The notes below the pieces were generated by a model. That model did no database searches and was not told the origin of the DNA. It saw only the letters and a program-made list of their open reading frames with translations. Both the position numbers and the translations under genes were made by a program. Source: Bacteroidota bacterium (GTDB taxonomy: Bacteria; Bacteroidota; Ignavibacteria; Ignavibacteriales; Melioribacteraceae). Taken from it: DNA of 64,000 nucleotides. Of the stretch, positions 1 through 10,436 are shown in pieces (positions within the stretch are counted from its first letter, which is position 1; each line of letters opens with the position of its first letter). The stretch covers positions 62,001 to 126,000 of the forward strand of contig JAHJUE010000007.1 of assembly GCA_018829205.1 (NCBI GenBank), read 5' to 3'.

Positions 1-1442
1 ATTACAATTTGATCTTTATTAAACCCAAGCTTCTTGTTTTTAAAATATTCCATTTGATTTGAGACCACACTCATACTAATAATTAGTACAATTGAAATTG
101 TAAACTGCGCAACTACCAATGTTGTTCTGAATAATGATCTGCCGGAACCTGGCTGACTGTTTCCCTTTAACACCGAAGATGGTTTAAAAGAAGAAAGCAG
201 AAATGCAGGGTAACTTCCCGAAATAAGTCCGACAAGCAAAGCTATTAAAAATATTCCGCCGACTGCCGCAAAATTTTGGGTATAATTAACAGCTAATTCT
301 TTACCAATAAAATTATTCAAGGCAGGCAACGCTGCTTCTAGCAATCCGATAGAAATTATAACCGCAAAAAATGTTATGAATAAGGATTCACCGATAAATT
401 GATAAACCAGCTGCTTTTTATAAGCGCCCAAAACTTTACGCATTCCAATTTCTTTTGCTCGTTTGGATGATTTTGCGGTGGCTAAATTCATAAAATTAAT
501 ACAAGCAATTAATAAAATAAAAACCGCAATAGCCGAGAACAAATATACATTAGTAATATCACCATTTTGTTCAAACTCTGAATTAAGATTTGAGTACAAA
601 TGGATGTCGGTTAAATTTTGCAGATGTAATAAATTTGTTTTACTCGGAGGCTGCGTTGGATCATGACCCGTATGTCTTTTAATAGCCGCGCCGTAATGTT
701 TATCAATAAAAGAAGGTATATTTATTTTCAGTTCTTCTTTTAATTTAGCGTTGCCCAATAGTAAATAAGTCGCGTAATTATTGCTGCTCCAGTTCGTTTC
801 AAAAAAGTCCCGGCCAAAAACATTGTACAAAGAAATAAGTGAGCCGAGATAATCAAATTTAAAGTGAGAATTGCGCGGTACATCTTCAAAAACACCTGTA
901 ACAAGCAAATCGGCCTGATCTTCGTAATTAATGGTTTTGCCAATCGGATTTTCATTTCCAAAAAGTTTTTTTGCCATGCTGTGTGAGATTACAACAGAGC
1001 CCGGCTCGGCCAAAGCTGTTTCTTTGTTGCCTTCAATCAATTTAAAATCGAATATTTTAAAAAAATCCTTTTCCGCCCAGTAAAATTTTTCTTCAATAAA
1101 AATCTTATTGTTATATTTTAATTTTGTGTTGTAGTCTGATAAAATTCTTACCATTCTTTCAATTGTTTGCGGATAATCATTAATTAAAAGGGTACCTATC
1201 GGCTGTGCAACTCTCGCGAGATGCAGGTTTGATTCACCATCCTGATTTAACCATTCGCGGGTAACTCTAACAATTCTGTCTTTTTTAGAATGAAATTGAT
1301 CGTAGCTAAGTTCATCTTGCACAAAAAGAAGAATGACTATGGCACACGCTATTCCAACCGCAAGACCGAGAATATTAATTAATGAGAATAGTTTATTTTT
1401 AAAGATGTTTCTGAATGCAATTTTAAAATAACTTTTTAACAT
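1..1442 (-). CDS. FtsX/MacB-type ABC transporter permease (3' end outside window)
   Basis: About 480 codons are open from an ATG at 1442 to the left edge, with no stop. The product starts MLKSYFKIAFRNIFKNK, then a first membrane helix near residues 18-40 (LINILGLAVGIACAIVILLF), a large extracytoplasmic MacB_PCD-like domain, and an FtsX block containing KEIGMRKVLGAYK near residue 330. This is the usual plan of the roughly 800-residue fused permeases common in Bacteroidota and Ignavibacteria, in which two FtsX halves share one chain. The ATPase partner is not in view. It lies 112 bases downstream of a second permease of the same family on the same strand, so the two are probably cotranscribed. 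Substrate is unknown; these proteins typically export small molecules or act as mechanotransmitters. Family assignment is firm. Confidence 0.9.
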   Translation of the reverse strand, partial: MLKSYFKIAFRNIFKNKLFSLINILGLAVGIACAIVILLFVQDELSYDQFHSKKDRIVRVTREWLNQDGESNLHLARVAQPIGTLLINDYPQTIERMVRILSDYNTKLKYNNKIFIEEKFYWAEKDFFKIFDFKLIEGNKETALAEPGSVVISHSMAKKLFGNENPIGKTINYEDQADLLVTGVFEDVPRNSHFKFDYLGSLISLYNVFGRDFFETNWSSNNYATYLLLGNAKLKEELKINIPSFIDKHYGAAIKRHTGHDPTQPPSKTNLLHLQNLTDIHLYSNLNSEFEQNGDITNVYLFSAIAVFILLIACINFMNLATAKSSKRAKEIGMRKVLGAYKKQLVYQFIGESLFITFFAVIISIGLLEAALPALNNFIGKELAVNYTQNFAAVGGIFLIALLVGLISGSYPAFLLSSFKPSSVLKGNSQPGSGRSLFRTTLVVAQFTISIVLIISMSVVSNQMEYFKNKKLGFNKDQIV

Positions 1443-1554
1443 AATTCACCAATAAAGGTTGCCGTTAGAAAATTAGACTTACATTGCTAAAAAAGGTTGT
1501 AGTATAAAGGAAAAAATAAATCCGGAGAATTTAATTAAAATTCCCCGAATATTT

Positions 1555-3981
1555 TTATTCATATTTTAGCGAATCCACAGGATTAGTAAGTGCCGCTTTT
1601 ATTGCCTGTGTACTAACCGTAACAATAGCAATCAATAGTGCGGCTATGCCCGATAAAAGGAATATCCAAATTCCGATTTCAGTTCTATAATAAAAATCCT
1701 CAAGCCATCTGGTCATTACATAATACGCAATGGGCCATGCTATTAAGTTTGAAATTATAATCCATTTTGTAAATTCTTTTGATAACAAAATAAGAATAGA
1801 AAATACCGAAGCGCCTAATGTTTTTCTAATTCCTATTTCTTTTGTTCTTTGTTCTGCTGTGTATGCCGCCAAACCTAATAAACCAAGGCACGCAATTAAA
1901 ACGGCAAGCACTGCAAAAGACGTAAACAGTTTTCCTGTTCTTTGTTCGCTGGAATATATGCGGGCAAAATCATCGTCAAAAAACGTATATTCAAATGCCT
2001 GCTGACCCGCGAAGTTTAACCACTTATTCTCAATGAAATTAATTGTTTCCTGAATATTATTCGCGGCGACTCTAACAGATACATATCTGCCGAAACCGCC
2101 GGCGCGCCAAAGATTTATTATAAGCGGTCTTATTTCATTGTGAAGAGTTTCAAAATTGAAATCCTTAACAATGCCAATTATTTTTGATGTACGTCCGTTA
2201 CCGTTATTTCCGCCGAATTGAAAAACTTCCTGTCCAAGAGGATCTCCTTTAATGCCTAATGTTTTTACGGCGGCTTCATTTAATACTATTCCCGTGGAAT
2301 CAGTTACTCTATTCTCAGAGTAATACCGGCCCTCCGACATTTCAATTTGAAATGTTTCGGCAAAATTAACATCAGCGGCAAGATTCCATATTAAAATCGG
2401 CGACTGCTCCGGCTGATCGGCCATTCTGTACGCAGTATTATTAAATGATAGTCCCATTACGTTATTCGAGTTTGATGCATTTATCACATTTGGATTTTTT
2501 TTGAGATCATTTATAAAATTGACAACTCTTATGCCTATATCATCTGTTTTATGAATAATTAATACTTGTTCTTTGTTGAATCCTAAGTTTTTGTTTTGAA
2601 TATATTGCAGCTGATTATAAATAATAATTGTTCCAACAATCAGAATTATAGAAATAGTAAACTGGAATATTACCAATCCGCTTCTTAAGAATGAACCCTT
2701 TGCCCCTCGTTTTAATTTACCGCTGAGCACCGCCACCGGCCTGAAAGAAGCTAAGAAAAATGCCGGATAACTTCCGGCCAGAACACCAATAAATACACTC
2801 AGCAACAACAGCAGTGGTAAAAAGTAAAAATTAGAAAATAAGTTTAGAGTAAGTGATTTTTGAGCAATATCGTTAAAGAAAGGAAGCAGTGCGTAAACAA
2901 TACCGATTGACAACATTACCGCTATAAAACTCATTATAACCGATTCCGAAAGGAATTGTTTTACTAATTGGCTGAATGTGGATCCTAAAGTTTTTCTAAT
3001 TCCTACTTCTTTCGCGCGGCCCGATGATCTTGCCGTTGAAAGATTCATAAAATTAATAATCGCAATAAATAAAATTCCCAAAGCGATAAGTGAAAAAATA
3101 TAAACATATGTAATATTACTGTTGGGTTCAATTTCGTTTTCTAAATTTGATTTTAAATGAATATCTTCAATTGGCTGGATCAGGTATTGGTAGCGCAGTC
3201 CCTGCTTATAATGTTCTTCAATAGGCATGCCTGTAAATTGAAGTATTTGGGGTCCGATATAATCAAGAAATTTTTTATTCATCCGGGTTTCAAATTCTTT
3301 TGGATCAATACCGCTCTGCAATACAAAATATGTGTAATAGTTGTTGCCAAGCCATATATTGTCATCGCCTCTCTGCTGTCCGGCGAGTGTGCCGAGAAAG
3401 TCAAAATGAAAATGTGAATTCTCAGGAAATTCTTTTACAACTCCGGTAACCTGTACATCAAGTCTATTATCAGAATTAATAAATTTACCAACTGGATCTT
3501 CATCGCCGAAATATTTTTTAGCCATCTTTTCGGTAATTACCATTGTGTTCGGCTGGTTAAGCGCGGTTTTAGCTTCTCCTTTTACAAATTCAAATGTTAA
3601 TACATCAAAAATTGTTGAATCACACCAAAATACTTTTTCTTCGCTGTAAACTTTATCACCGTAACGGAAAACTGGGAATCCGAAATTTATCATTCTTGCG
3701 GATGCTTTTACCTGCGGAAAATCTTTAACAAGTGCCTGTGCTAAAGGAGCCGGAGAAACCGCAGCTTTTAATTCATTATTGCTGATCCTGGAATCCAACG
3801 TTACCCTGTAAATGTTTTCCGAGTCTTTATGAAATTTGTCGAAGCTAAGTTCATCATTTACAAATAATAAAATTACAATGCAGCATGCTATTCCTATTGC
3901 TAAACCTGCAATATTTATAAATGAATAAGCTTTGTATTTTAATAGATTACGGAGAGCAATCTTAAAATGATTCTTTAACAT
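1555..3981 (-). CDS. FtsX/MacB-type ABC transporter permease
   Basis: An 808-residue protein. Residues 1-20 are a basic cytoplasmic start, followed by a first helix (SFINIAGLAIGIACCIVILLF) and a MacB_PCD-like periplasmic region to about 285. A first FtsX domain has three helices and the coupling motif VGIRKTLGSTFSQ. A second periplasmic region follows, then a second FtsX domain with EIGIRKTLGASVFS and three terminal helices. The paired RKTLG motifs mark the coupling helices that contact the ABC ATPase. The length is typical of the family. The ATG follows an AGGGG-type ribosome binding site (about 8 bases). No ATPase or membrane-fusion gene is adjacent, so it presumably uses an ATPase encoded elsewhere. 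Function beyond 'permease subunit' cannot be told. Confidence 0.92.
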   Translation of the reverse strand: MLKNHFKIALRNLLKYKAYSFINIAGLAIGIACCIVILLFVNDELSFDKFHKDSENIYRVTLDSRISNNELKAAVSPAPLAQALVKDFPQVKASARMINFGFPVFRYGDKVYSEEKVFWCDSTIFDVLTFEFVKGEAKTALNQPNTMVITEKMAKKYFGDEDPVGKFINSDNRLDVQVTGVVKEFPENSHFHFDFLGTLAGQQRGDDNIWLGNNYYTYFVLQSGIDPKEFETRMNKKFLDYIGPQILQFTGMPIEEHYKQGLRYQYLIQPIEDIHLKSNLENEIEPNSNITYVYIFSLIALGILFIAIINFMNLSTARSSGRAKEVGIRKTLGSTFSQLVKQFLSESVIMSFIAVMLSIGIVYALLPFFNDIAQKSLTLNLFSNFYFLPLLLLLSVFIGVLAGSYPAFFLASFRPVAVLSGKLKRGAKGSFLRSGLVIFQFTISIILIVGTIIIYNQLQYIQNKNLGFNKEQVLIIHKTDDIGIRVVNFINDLKKNPNVINASNSNNVMGLSFNNTAYRMADQPEQSPILIWNLAADVNFAETFQIEMSEGRYYSENRVTDSTGIVLNEAAVKTLGIKGDPLGQEVFQFGGNNGNGRTSKIIGIVKDFNFETLHNEIRPLIINLWRAGGFGRYVSVRVAANNIQETINFIENKWLNFAGQQAFEYTFFDDDFARIYSSEQRTGKLFTSFAVLAVLIACLGLLGLAAYTAEQRTKEIGIRKTLGASVFSILILLSKEFTKWIIISNLIAWPIAYYVMTRWLEDFYYRTEIGIWIFLLSGIAALLIAIVTVSTQAIKAALTNPVDSLKYE

Positions 3982-4457
3982 ATATACCCCTAGGTCCTGT
4001 TTTGCATTTGTCTTAAATAGACTAATAAATAGATAAGAATGTTACACAATTAGTAATTTTGACGTAAGTCAGATTAAAAGGTTTGAAAATGATATTTCTG
4101 TAAAATCTGAATAATTATATCAACTAATTTATTAAAGACTCTGTGCCTGAAAATTCTAAAATCTGTTTAGAAATGTTAAAAATATTGAAGATACGAGTAG
4201 GTTTGATAGAAAAACAAAAGAACTTGTAAATCTTTAACGGTTTGGGACACAACCAAAATAAAATATACTACACTTCACACAAAAATCTAAAAAAAAGCAT
4301 AACAAGAAATTACTTTTACAATGTTTAGTCTAAATCCATATGGCCGGACATCCAGTATTACAATCATAGTCGATGAATATTGATTCTTATAAATATGATT
4401 AGTTATGCATAAATATGAAATTATATTTTGATTTAACAAATCTCTTAATTTTTAAAC
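3982..4457. other. Intergenic region without a gene
   Basis: This AT-rich stretch separates the minus-strand permease genes from the plus-strand methionine leader. I see no ORF with coding character, no RNA fold I recognise and no strong repeat. It presumably carries the promoter of the permease pair, but I could not pick a convincing one. Confidence 0.5.
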
Positions 4458-4486
4458 TTGACATCCCATGTTTTTTATTTTATGTT
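4458..4486 (+). promoter_or_regulatory. Sigma-70-type promoter of the methionine operon leader
   Basis: A perfect -35 box TTGACA (4458-4463) is followed by a 17-base spacer and a -10 box TATGTT (4481-4486, four of six consensus bases). A start near 4492-4494 would give about 20 bases before the first ATG of the leader ORF. Position, spacing and orientation fit the leader and riboswitch downstream. Confidence 0.7.
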
Positions 4487-4512
4487 CAATCCCAATAAAA
4501 GAAATACTATTT

Positions 4513-4596
4513 ATGAAAATCCAAATAAAGAATACAAGCGGCAAATTAAACATGGCTATGTGCATGTGTTGTATGTGTAACATAGGGCCGCGGTAA
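4513..4596 (+). CDS. Met/Cys-rich leader peptide of the methionine operon
   Basis: A 27-codon ORF ends in MAMCMCCMCNIGPR. Residues 14-22 contain four Met and four Cys out of nine. An in-frame second ATG at 4552 would give just the 14-residue form. Neither ATG has a Shine-Dalgarno sequence. The stop codon (4594-4596) lies 27 bases before the terminator stem at 4623. In known amino-acid attenuators a ribosome stalls on codons for the scarce end product and changes the fold of a downstream terminator. Here the operon makes homocysteine by sulfhydrylation, so Met and Cys codons are what such a device would need. The position right behind a promoter supports a real leader; translation and mechanism are inferred. 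It could instead be chance, but eight Met/Cys codons in nine makes that unlikely. Confidence 0.72.
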   Translation: MKIQIKNTSGKLNMAMCMCCMCNIGPR

Positions 4597-4621
4597 ACTA
4601 TCTATAAAGTTAAGTTTAACA

Positions 4622-4655
4622 GAAGCCCTTCCAACCCAGAAGGGCTTTTTTTTTA
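4622..4655 (+). terminator. Intrinsic terminator (first attenuator of the met leader)
   Basis: A perfect 9-bp stem AAGCCCTTC (4623-4631) / GAAGGGCTT (4639-4647) with a 7-base loop runs into a tract of nine T's (4646-4654). It sits between the Met/Cys leader ORF and the SAM riboswitch. It would therefore stop transcription before the riboswitch unless leader translation changes the fold. Upstream bases TAAACT (4594-4599) and AGTTTA (4613-4618) can pair and might form part of a competing structure. Confidence 0.85.
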
Positions 4656-4679
4656 TAAGTTTTAAGTTCGTTGAAATAG

Positions 4680-4792
4680 AAGTCATCAAGAAAGGTGGAG
4701 GGATCAGGCCCTGTGATACCTTAGCAACCACTCAACATTGATTGAGAGAGGTGCTAATTCCTGCCCCGTAATTTACGGGGAAAGATGAGAAG
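4680..4792 (+). ncRNA. SAM-I (S-box) riboswitch aptamer
   Basis: The conserved S-box core is legible: ATCAAGAAAGGTGGAGGGA at 4685-4703, GGCCCTGTGATACC..AGCAACC around 4707-4728, and AGGTGCTAATTCCTGC at 4749-4764. P1 can form between TCATC (4683-4687) and GATGA (4784-4788). The P3 tip pairs CTCAA (4731-4735) with TTGAG (4742-4746). P4 is CCCCGTAA (4764-4771) with TTACGGGG (4773-4780). The aptamer binds S-adenosylmethionine; in this class binding promotes the downstream terminator and so shuts off methionine synthesis. It sits directly upstream of metY, as expected. Confidence 0.95.
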
Positions 4793-4802
4793 AAGTTATT
4801 TA

Positions 4803-6240
<1,438 letters not shown>

Positions 6241-6290
6241 ATAATTTTTTATTACATAAATAAACTTGCAATGTGCAAAGGAGCATAATC

Positions 6291-6818
6291 ATGGCTGACC
6301 AAAATAAATTAAAAGAAACTTTACTTAATACGGTTTTATCATTAAATAACAATCCGTCTTCGGGAAAAGTATATTTTAAAGCGGACACCGAATTGGTAGA
6401 CGGATTTATAACAAGATCGCAGATAAGACAATTCCATTTTACAGTAGATGAACCCAAACAGCTTGGCGGTACAGATACAGCACCAAATCCAGTTGAATAT
6501 GTTCTTGCCGCATTGGGTACATGCCAGGAAATTGTTTATAAAGCTTACGCTACCGTTCTGGATATTCCGCTCGATGCCGTAAAAGTAAGTGTAAGAGGCA
6601 GCCTTGATTTGCGGGGGTTATTCGGAGTAGATGAAAATGTAAAAGCAGGTTTTGATGAAATTATTTATGAAACTGTATTGGTTAGCAGCGCCGAACAAAG
6701 TAAATTACAGAAGCTAATTAATATAGTTGAGAAAAATTGCCCCGTGCTGGATACATTAACCCGGGCAGTTAGTGTTAAAGGCAGCGTAAAAATTAATAAT
6801 GTCGCCGCCGCGGCTTAA
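6291..6818 (+). CDS. OsmC/Ohr-like peroxiredoxin-fold protein
   Basis: 175 residues from the ATG at 6291, which is preceded by AAAGGAG; an in-frame GTG at 6273 precedes that ribosome binding site and is rejected. The protein has the OsmC-family layout, with the two signature cysteines at about C78 (GTCQEIVYKAY) and C150 (KNCPVLDTL) and the DGFITRSQIRQFHFTVDEP region before them. Known members reduce organic peroxides or act in sulfur chemistry. Its place between metY and metX, inside the SAM-regulated transcript, suggests a role tied to sulfur or thiol metabolism. That is inference; the substrate cannot be read from sequence. Confidence 0.88.
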   Translation: MADQNKLKETLLNTVLSLNNNPSSGKVYFKADTELVDGFITRSQIRQFHFTVDEPKQLGGTDTAPNPVEYVLAALGTCQEIVYKAYATVLDIPLDAVKVSVRGSLDLRGLFGVDENVKAGFDEIIYETVLVSSAEQSKLQKLINIVEKNCPVLDTLTRAVSVKGSVKINNVAAAA

Positions 6819-6836
6819 GATAATATTGAAGGAATT

Positions 6837-8000
6837 ATGCAGATAAAAAATTTAACGACTCTAACGGCAAAAACTAACTTCATTGATTTATTCAATGAAG
6901 TTAGTCCTTTAAATTTAGAATGCGGAATTAATTTACATAATATTAAAGCCGCATATCAAACATACGGCGAATTAAATTCGGAAGGATCAAATGCTGTATT
7001 GATATGCCACGCTCTAACAGGTAACGCTCACGCGGCCGGTTTTATTGAAGAAGAAGAGTATGATAACCAAAGCAGGCCGGATTTATTAAATAAATATTTA
7101 AAAATGTTTAAAGGCAAACCGGGCTGGTGGGATGATGTAATAGGACCCGGGAAAATATTTGACACAAATAAGTATTTTGTTATATGCTCGAACGTGCTGG
7201 GAAGCTGTTACGGCACTACAGGACCCGTAAGCATTAATCCGCAAAACAACAAACCATATCAAGCCGATTTTCCGAAAGTTACCGTTAGAGATATTGTGAA
7301 AGTTCAGAAGGAGCTTATTGATAAACTAGGCGTAAACAAAATTAAAACTATTTCCGGCGGCTCGCTTGGAGGCATGCAGGTATTGGAATGGGCTGTTATG
7401 TATCCTGAAATTGTCGAGTCAATTATACCAATAGCAACATCCGCAAGACACTCTGCCTGGGCAATAGGAATAGGAGAAATAGAACGGCAGGCTATTACAA
7501 ACGATCCGGAGTGGAAAAATGGGTACTACAAAAAACAGCCTGAAAAAGGACTCGCTCTTGCCCGAAAAATAGCAATGCTTACTTACAGAACAATGCCGTC
7601 AATGGAGGAAAAATTCGCGAGACAATTAACCGATCATAAAGATTTTTTTGACGATGAAAATAATTTTCAGATTAATAGTTACCTGGATTATCAAGGTGAT
7701 AAGCTTGTAAAAAGATTCGACGCCAATACTTACATTACTCTTGCAAACATTATGGATTATCACGACATAAGTTTTAACCGCGGGAATATTGACGATGTTT
7801 TAAAATCTATAAAAGCAAAAACACTTTCAATAGGCATTGATTCGGATCTTCTTTACCCGGTTGAAGAACAAAAATTTATTGCCGAAAAAATTACCAACGC
7901 AAAATATGCGGAGATAAAATCCATTCATGGACACGATGCTTTTTTAATTGAGTTTGAACAGTTGAATAAAATAATAACCCCTTTTCTTGCCGAATTATAA
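6837..8000 (+). CDS. metX: Homoserine O-acetyltransferase
   Basis: 387 residues with an alpha/beta-hydrolase fold. It transfers acetyl from acetyl-CoA to homoserine, making the substrate of metY. The nucleophile elbow is GGSLGGMQ with S176. The acidic residue lies in IGIDSDLLYP and the catalytic His in HGHDAFLIE near the C-terminus. The oxyanion region CHALTGNAHAAG and the block NVLGSCYGTTGP are typical of MetX. AAGGA precedes the ATG by 5 bases. Family members can be succinyl- or acetyl-specific; pairing with MetY favours acetyl. It ends convergent to thrC. Confidence 0.94.
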   Translation: MQIKNLTTLTAKTNFIDLFNEVSPLNLECGINLHNIKAAYQTYGELNSEGSNAVLICHALTGNAHAAGFIEEEEYDNQSRPDLLNKYLKMFKGKPGWWDDVIGPGKIFDTNKYFVICSNVLGSCYGTTGPVSINPQNNKPYQADFPKVTVRDIVKVQKELIDKLGVNKIKTISGGSLGGMQVLEWAVMYPEIVESIIPIATSARHSAWAIGIGEIERQAITNDPEWKNGYYKKQPEKGLALARKIAMLTYRTMPSMEEKFARQLTDHKDFFDDENNFQINSYLDYQGDKLVKRFDANTYITLANIMDYHDISFNRGNIDDVLKSIKAKTLSIGIDSDLLYPVEEQKFIAEKITNAKYAEIKSIHGHDAFLIEFEQLNKIITPFLAEL

Positions 8001-8070
8001 TAGACTATTTATAACTGACATTTATTTTACATCATAAGTAAATAGAGGTATGGTTTGAAATATTCTTTAT

Positions 8071-9366
8071 TTAATTGTCCATTAAATATTTTTTAAATTC
8101 ATCATAATTGTTAGATAGAGAGATGGATTGTTTCTCTTTATGAAAACACTCTTCAAGTCTTGCTGGAATTTCAACTTTTTTATTAATTGCGTTTTCTACA
8201 GTATCTAAAAATTTTGCGGGATGTGCGGTTTCTAAAACAATTGAATTTACTTCTTCGATATTTTTTTCACTTAAATAATTCTTTACTGCTAAATATCCCA
8301 CAGCACCGTGCGGGTCAATTATATAATTGTATTTTTCATAAACTTCTTTTATAGCATTTAGTGTTTCTTCATCGGAAAAAGAAGCTGAGTAAATATCATT
8401 CTTAATTTTATTATATGTGTTTTTATAAACGCTTAATATTCTTGCAAAGTTGCTCGGATTACCAACGTCCATTGCGTTTGACAATGTTTGCACTGAATCG
8501 CGAGGTTCAAATAAGGATGTATTAATGTATTTTGTAAATATATCGTTTTTGTTTGTGGCTGAAATAAATTTATCAATAGGCAGTCCCATCATCTTTGCAA
8601 AAAGCCCTGCTGTTAAATTGCCGAGATTACCCGAAGGCACACAAACAATCGTTTCTTTTCTTTTATCCTTTAATTGTTTGTACGCCTCAAAGTAATAAAA
8701 TATTTGAGGAAGAAGTCTGGCAATACTTATTGAGTTAGCCGATGAAAATTTTTTTCGTGATGTTAAATCTTTATCAACAAATGCGCTTTTCACCAAACGC
8801 TGACAGTCGTCAAACGTACCTTTAATTTCCAAAGCGGTTATGTTACCGCCCCATGTTGTTAACTGCTTTTCCTGTATCTCACTCACTTTTCCGCAGGGAT
8901 ACAGAAGAAAAACATTTATATTTTCTTTGCCGAAAAATCCGCCGGCAACCGCACTGCCGGTATCTCCGGAAGTCGCGACTAATATATTTAATTTTTCCTG
9001 ACTCAAATGTGAGATTATTTCGGCCATAAATCTCGCGCCGAAATCTTTAAATGCTAATGTCGGACCGTGAAATAATTCTAAAAGACTAAACTGGTCATTC
9101 AACTTAATCAGAGGCGCCGGAAAGTTTATTGCTCTATTTATTATACTACGCAGTTCTTCTTTATTTATTTCGCCTTCAATAAATTTTATAGCAATATCAA
9201 ATGCAATTTCTTGAAATGAATAATTTTCCAAATTTTTGAAAAAGGAAGGTTCAAACCGAGGAATGAATTCGGGCATAAACAATCCGCCGTCATCGGCTAA
9301 TCCTTTAATTACGGCTTCTTTAAATGTTACGAATTTATTTTCGTTGTTTGTGCTGTAGAATTTCAT
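8071..9366 (-). CDS. thrC: Threonine synthase
   Basis: 431 residues; PLP-dependent conversion of O-phosphohomoserine to threonine. The PLP lysine is K107 in ELFHGPTLAFKDFGARF, a diagnostic ThrC motif. VATSGDTGSAVAGGF is the substrate phosphate loop, and CVPSGNLGNLTAG follows. The N-terminus YSTNNENKFVTFKEAVIKGLADDGGLFMPE is typical of the shorter bacterial form. It is last in the thrA-asd-thrB-thrC unit, separated from thrB by 137 bases that hold a palindromic repeat. Confidence 0.95.
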   Translation of the reverse strand: MKFYSTNNENKFVTFKEAVIKGLADDGGLFMPEFIPRFEPSFFKNLENYSFQEIAFDIAIKFIEGEINKEELRSIINRAINFPAPLIKLNDQFSLLELFHGPTLAFKDFGARFMAEIISHLSQEKLNILVATSGDTGSAVAGGFFGKENINVFLLYPCGKVSEIQEKQLTTWGGNITALEIKGTFDDCQRLVKSAFVDKDLTSRKKFSSANSISIARLLPQIFYYFEAYKQLKDKRKETIVCVPSGNLGNLTAGLFAKMMGLPIDKFISATNKNDIFTKYINTSLFEPRDSVQTLSNAMDVGNPSNFARILSVYKNTYNKIKNDIYSASFSDEETLNAIKEVYEKYNYIIDPHGAVGYLAVKNYLSEKNIEEVNSIVLETAHPAKFLDTVENAINKKVEIPARLEECFHKEKQSISLSNNYDEFKKYLMDN

Positions 9367-9429
9367 CTGTTCGTTTAATTATAATTAAAACATAACATTA
9401 AATTTTTCTTTAATACATAAGCAAATTAC

Positions 9430-9496
9430 TTGTGCCTTAATGGTAAACAATGTTTGGATTCAAGAAATATATTGCCACAAAGGCTCAAAGGCACAA
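9430..9496. repeat. Dispersed palindromic repeat, copy 1
   Basis: The ends TTGTGCCTT (9430-9438) and AAGGCACAA (9488-9496) are perfect inverted repeats. The right part reads TTGCCACAAAGGCTCAAAGG, the complement of the GTGCCTTTGTGGC motif also seen near 48340 and 59480. It lies inside the thr operon between thrB and thrC. Confidence 0.65.
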
Positions 9497-9503
9497 TGAA
9501 AAC

Positions 9504-10436
9504 TTAAATAACTTTTGGGCCGGAAGCATTTACTTTTGAAACATAAACCTTGCTTCTCAAACCGTTTATTGACGCGGCATTTTTCATTGCGCTGCCAATA
9601 ATAGAAGCGGTTTTCAAATTATTACTGAATGCAAAAATTGCCGGACCGGAACCTGAAATACTGCAGGCTACTGCTCCTGAATTTAGAGCTGCTTTTTTAA
9701 TCTCATCAAAACCGGGAATTAACTTCGCTCTTCTGGGCTCGGCAACTTCATCGTGAACCGATCTCCCGATTAATTCAATATCGTTGGTTAATAATCCCGC
9801 AATCAATCCGCCTACATTTCCCCATTGAGTAACGGCTTTTTTAAGCGGAATATTTTTTGGCAATATTTTTCTTGCTTCGCTTGTTTTAATTTCTATCTGC
9901 GGATGTATTATTGTACAGAATAAATTCTTAGGCGCTTTTATGTTAATAATATCGACAGGGTTGTAACCTCTAATCAAAACAAATCCGCCGTATAAACATG
10001 GGGCAACGTTATCAGCGTGAATTGCTTTACTGGCTACCTCTTCTCCTTTTAAAGCGTAATTTAATAATTGTTTTTTAGATAATTTTAAATTCAGAAGTTT
10101 ATTTACCGCGAAAACTCCGGCCACAGCGCTTGCGGCGCTTGAACCTAATCCGCTGCCGAAACCAATTACTTTTTTGATTTTTATATCAAGCCCTACATCA
10201 AGATTTAAATCGTCTAAAATTTCTTTTACCGCTTTCCCGCAAGTATTTTTTTCAACATCCAATGGAAGTTTACCGTTATCGCCTAAAATTTTTGAGATCT
10301 TAATTTCTTTTTTATTTGTCAGCTTAACTGTTATTTCATCGCATATAATATCAACTGCGAAACCCATAACATCAAATCCGCAGCCTACATTTGAAACAGA
10401 TGCCGGGACCGCAACTTTAATAGATTTTAATTTCAT
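9504..10436 (-). CDS. thrB: Homoserine kinase (GHMP family)
   Basis: 310 residues. It phosphorylates homoserine with ATP to O-phosphohomoserine, the substrate of ThrC. The GHMP ATP-binding loop is GFGSGLGSSAASAVAG at residues 92-107. The N-terminus KVAVPASVSNVGCGFDVMGFAV matches motif 1, and ACSISGSGPAIFAF near the C-terminus is motif 3. Its ATG overlaps the asd stop by four bases (ATGA), indicating translational coupling. Confidence 0.95.
   Translation of the reverse strand: MKLKSIKVAVPASVSNVGCGFDVMGFAVDIICDEITVKLTNKKEIKISKILGDNGKLPLDVEKNTCGKAVKEILDDLNLDVGLDIKIKKVIGFGSGLGSSAASAVAGVFAVNKLLNLKLSKKQLLNYALKGEEVASKAIHADNVAPCLYGGFVLIRGYNPVDIINIKAPKNLFCTIIHPQIEIKTSEARKILPKNIPLKKAVTQWGNVGGLIAGLLTNDIELIGRSVHDEVAEPRRAKLIPGFDEIKKAALNSGAVACSISGSGPAIFAFSNNLKTASIIGSAMKNAASINGLRSKVYVSKVNASGPKVI

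Noticed and set aside
8001-8070. Bidirectional terminator between metX and thrC
   Set aside because: Only a weak AT-rich pairing CTATTTA/TAAATAG is present; too poor to call.
8450-8695. Plus-strand ORF of 81 codons
   Set aside because: It lies wholly antisense to thrC, which has all family motifs; no ribosome binding site. The same reasoning removes the other antisense and out-of-frame ORFs over confident genes.
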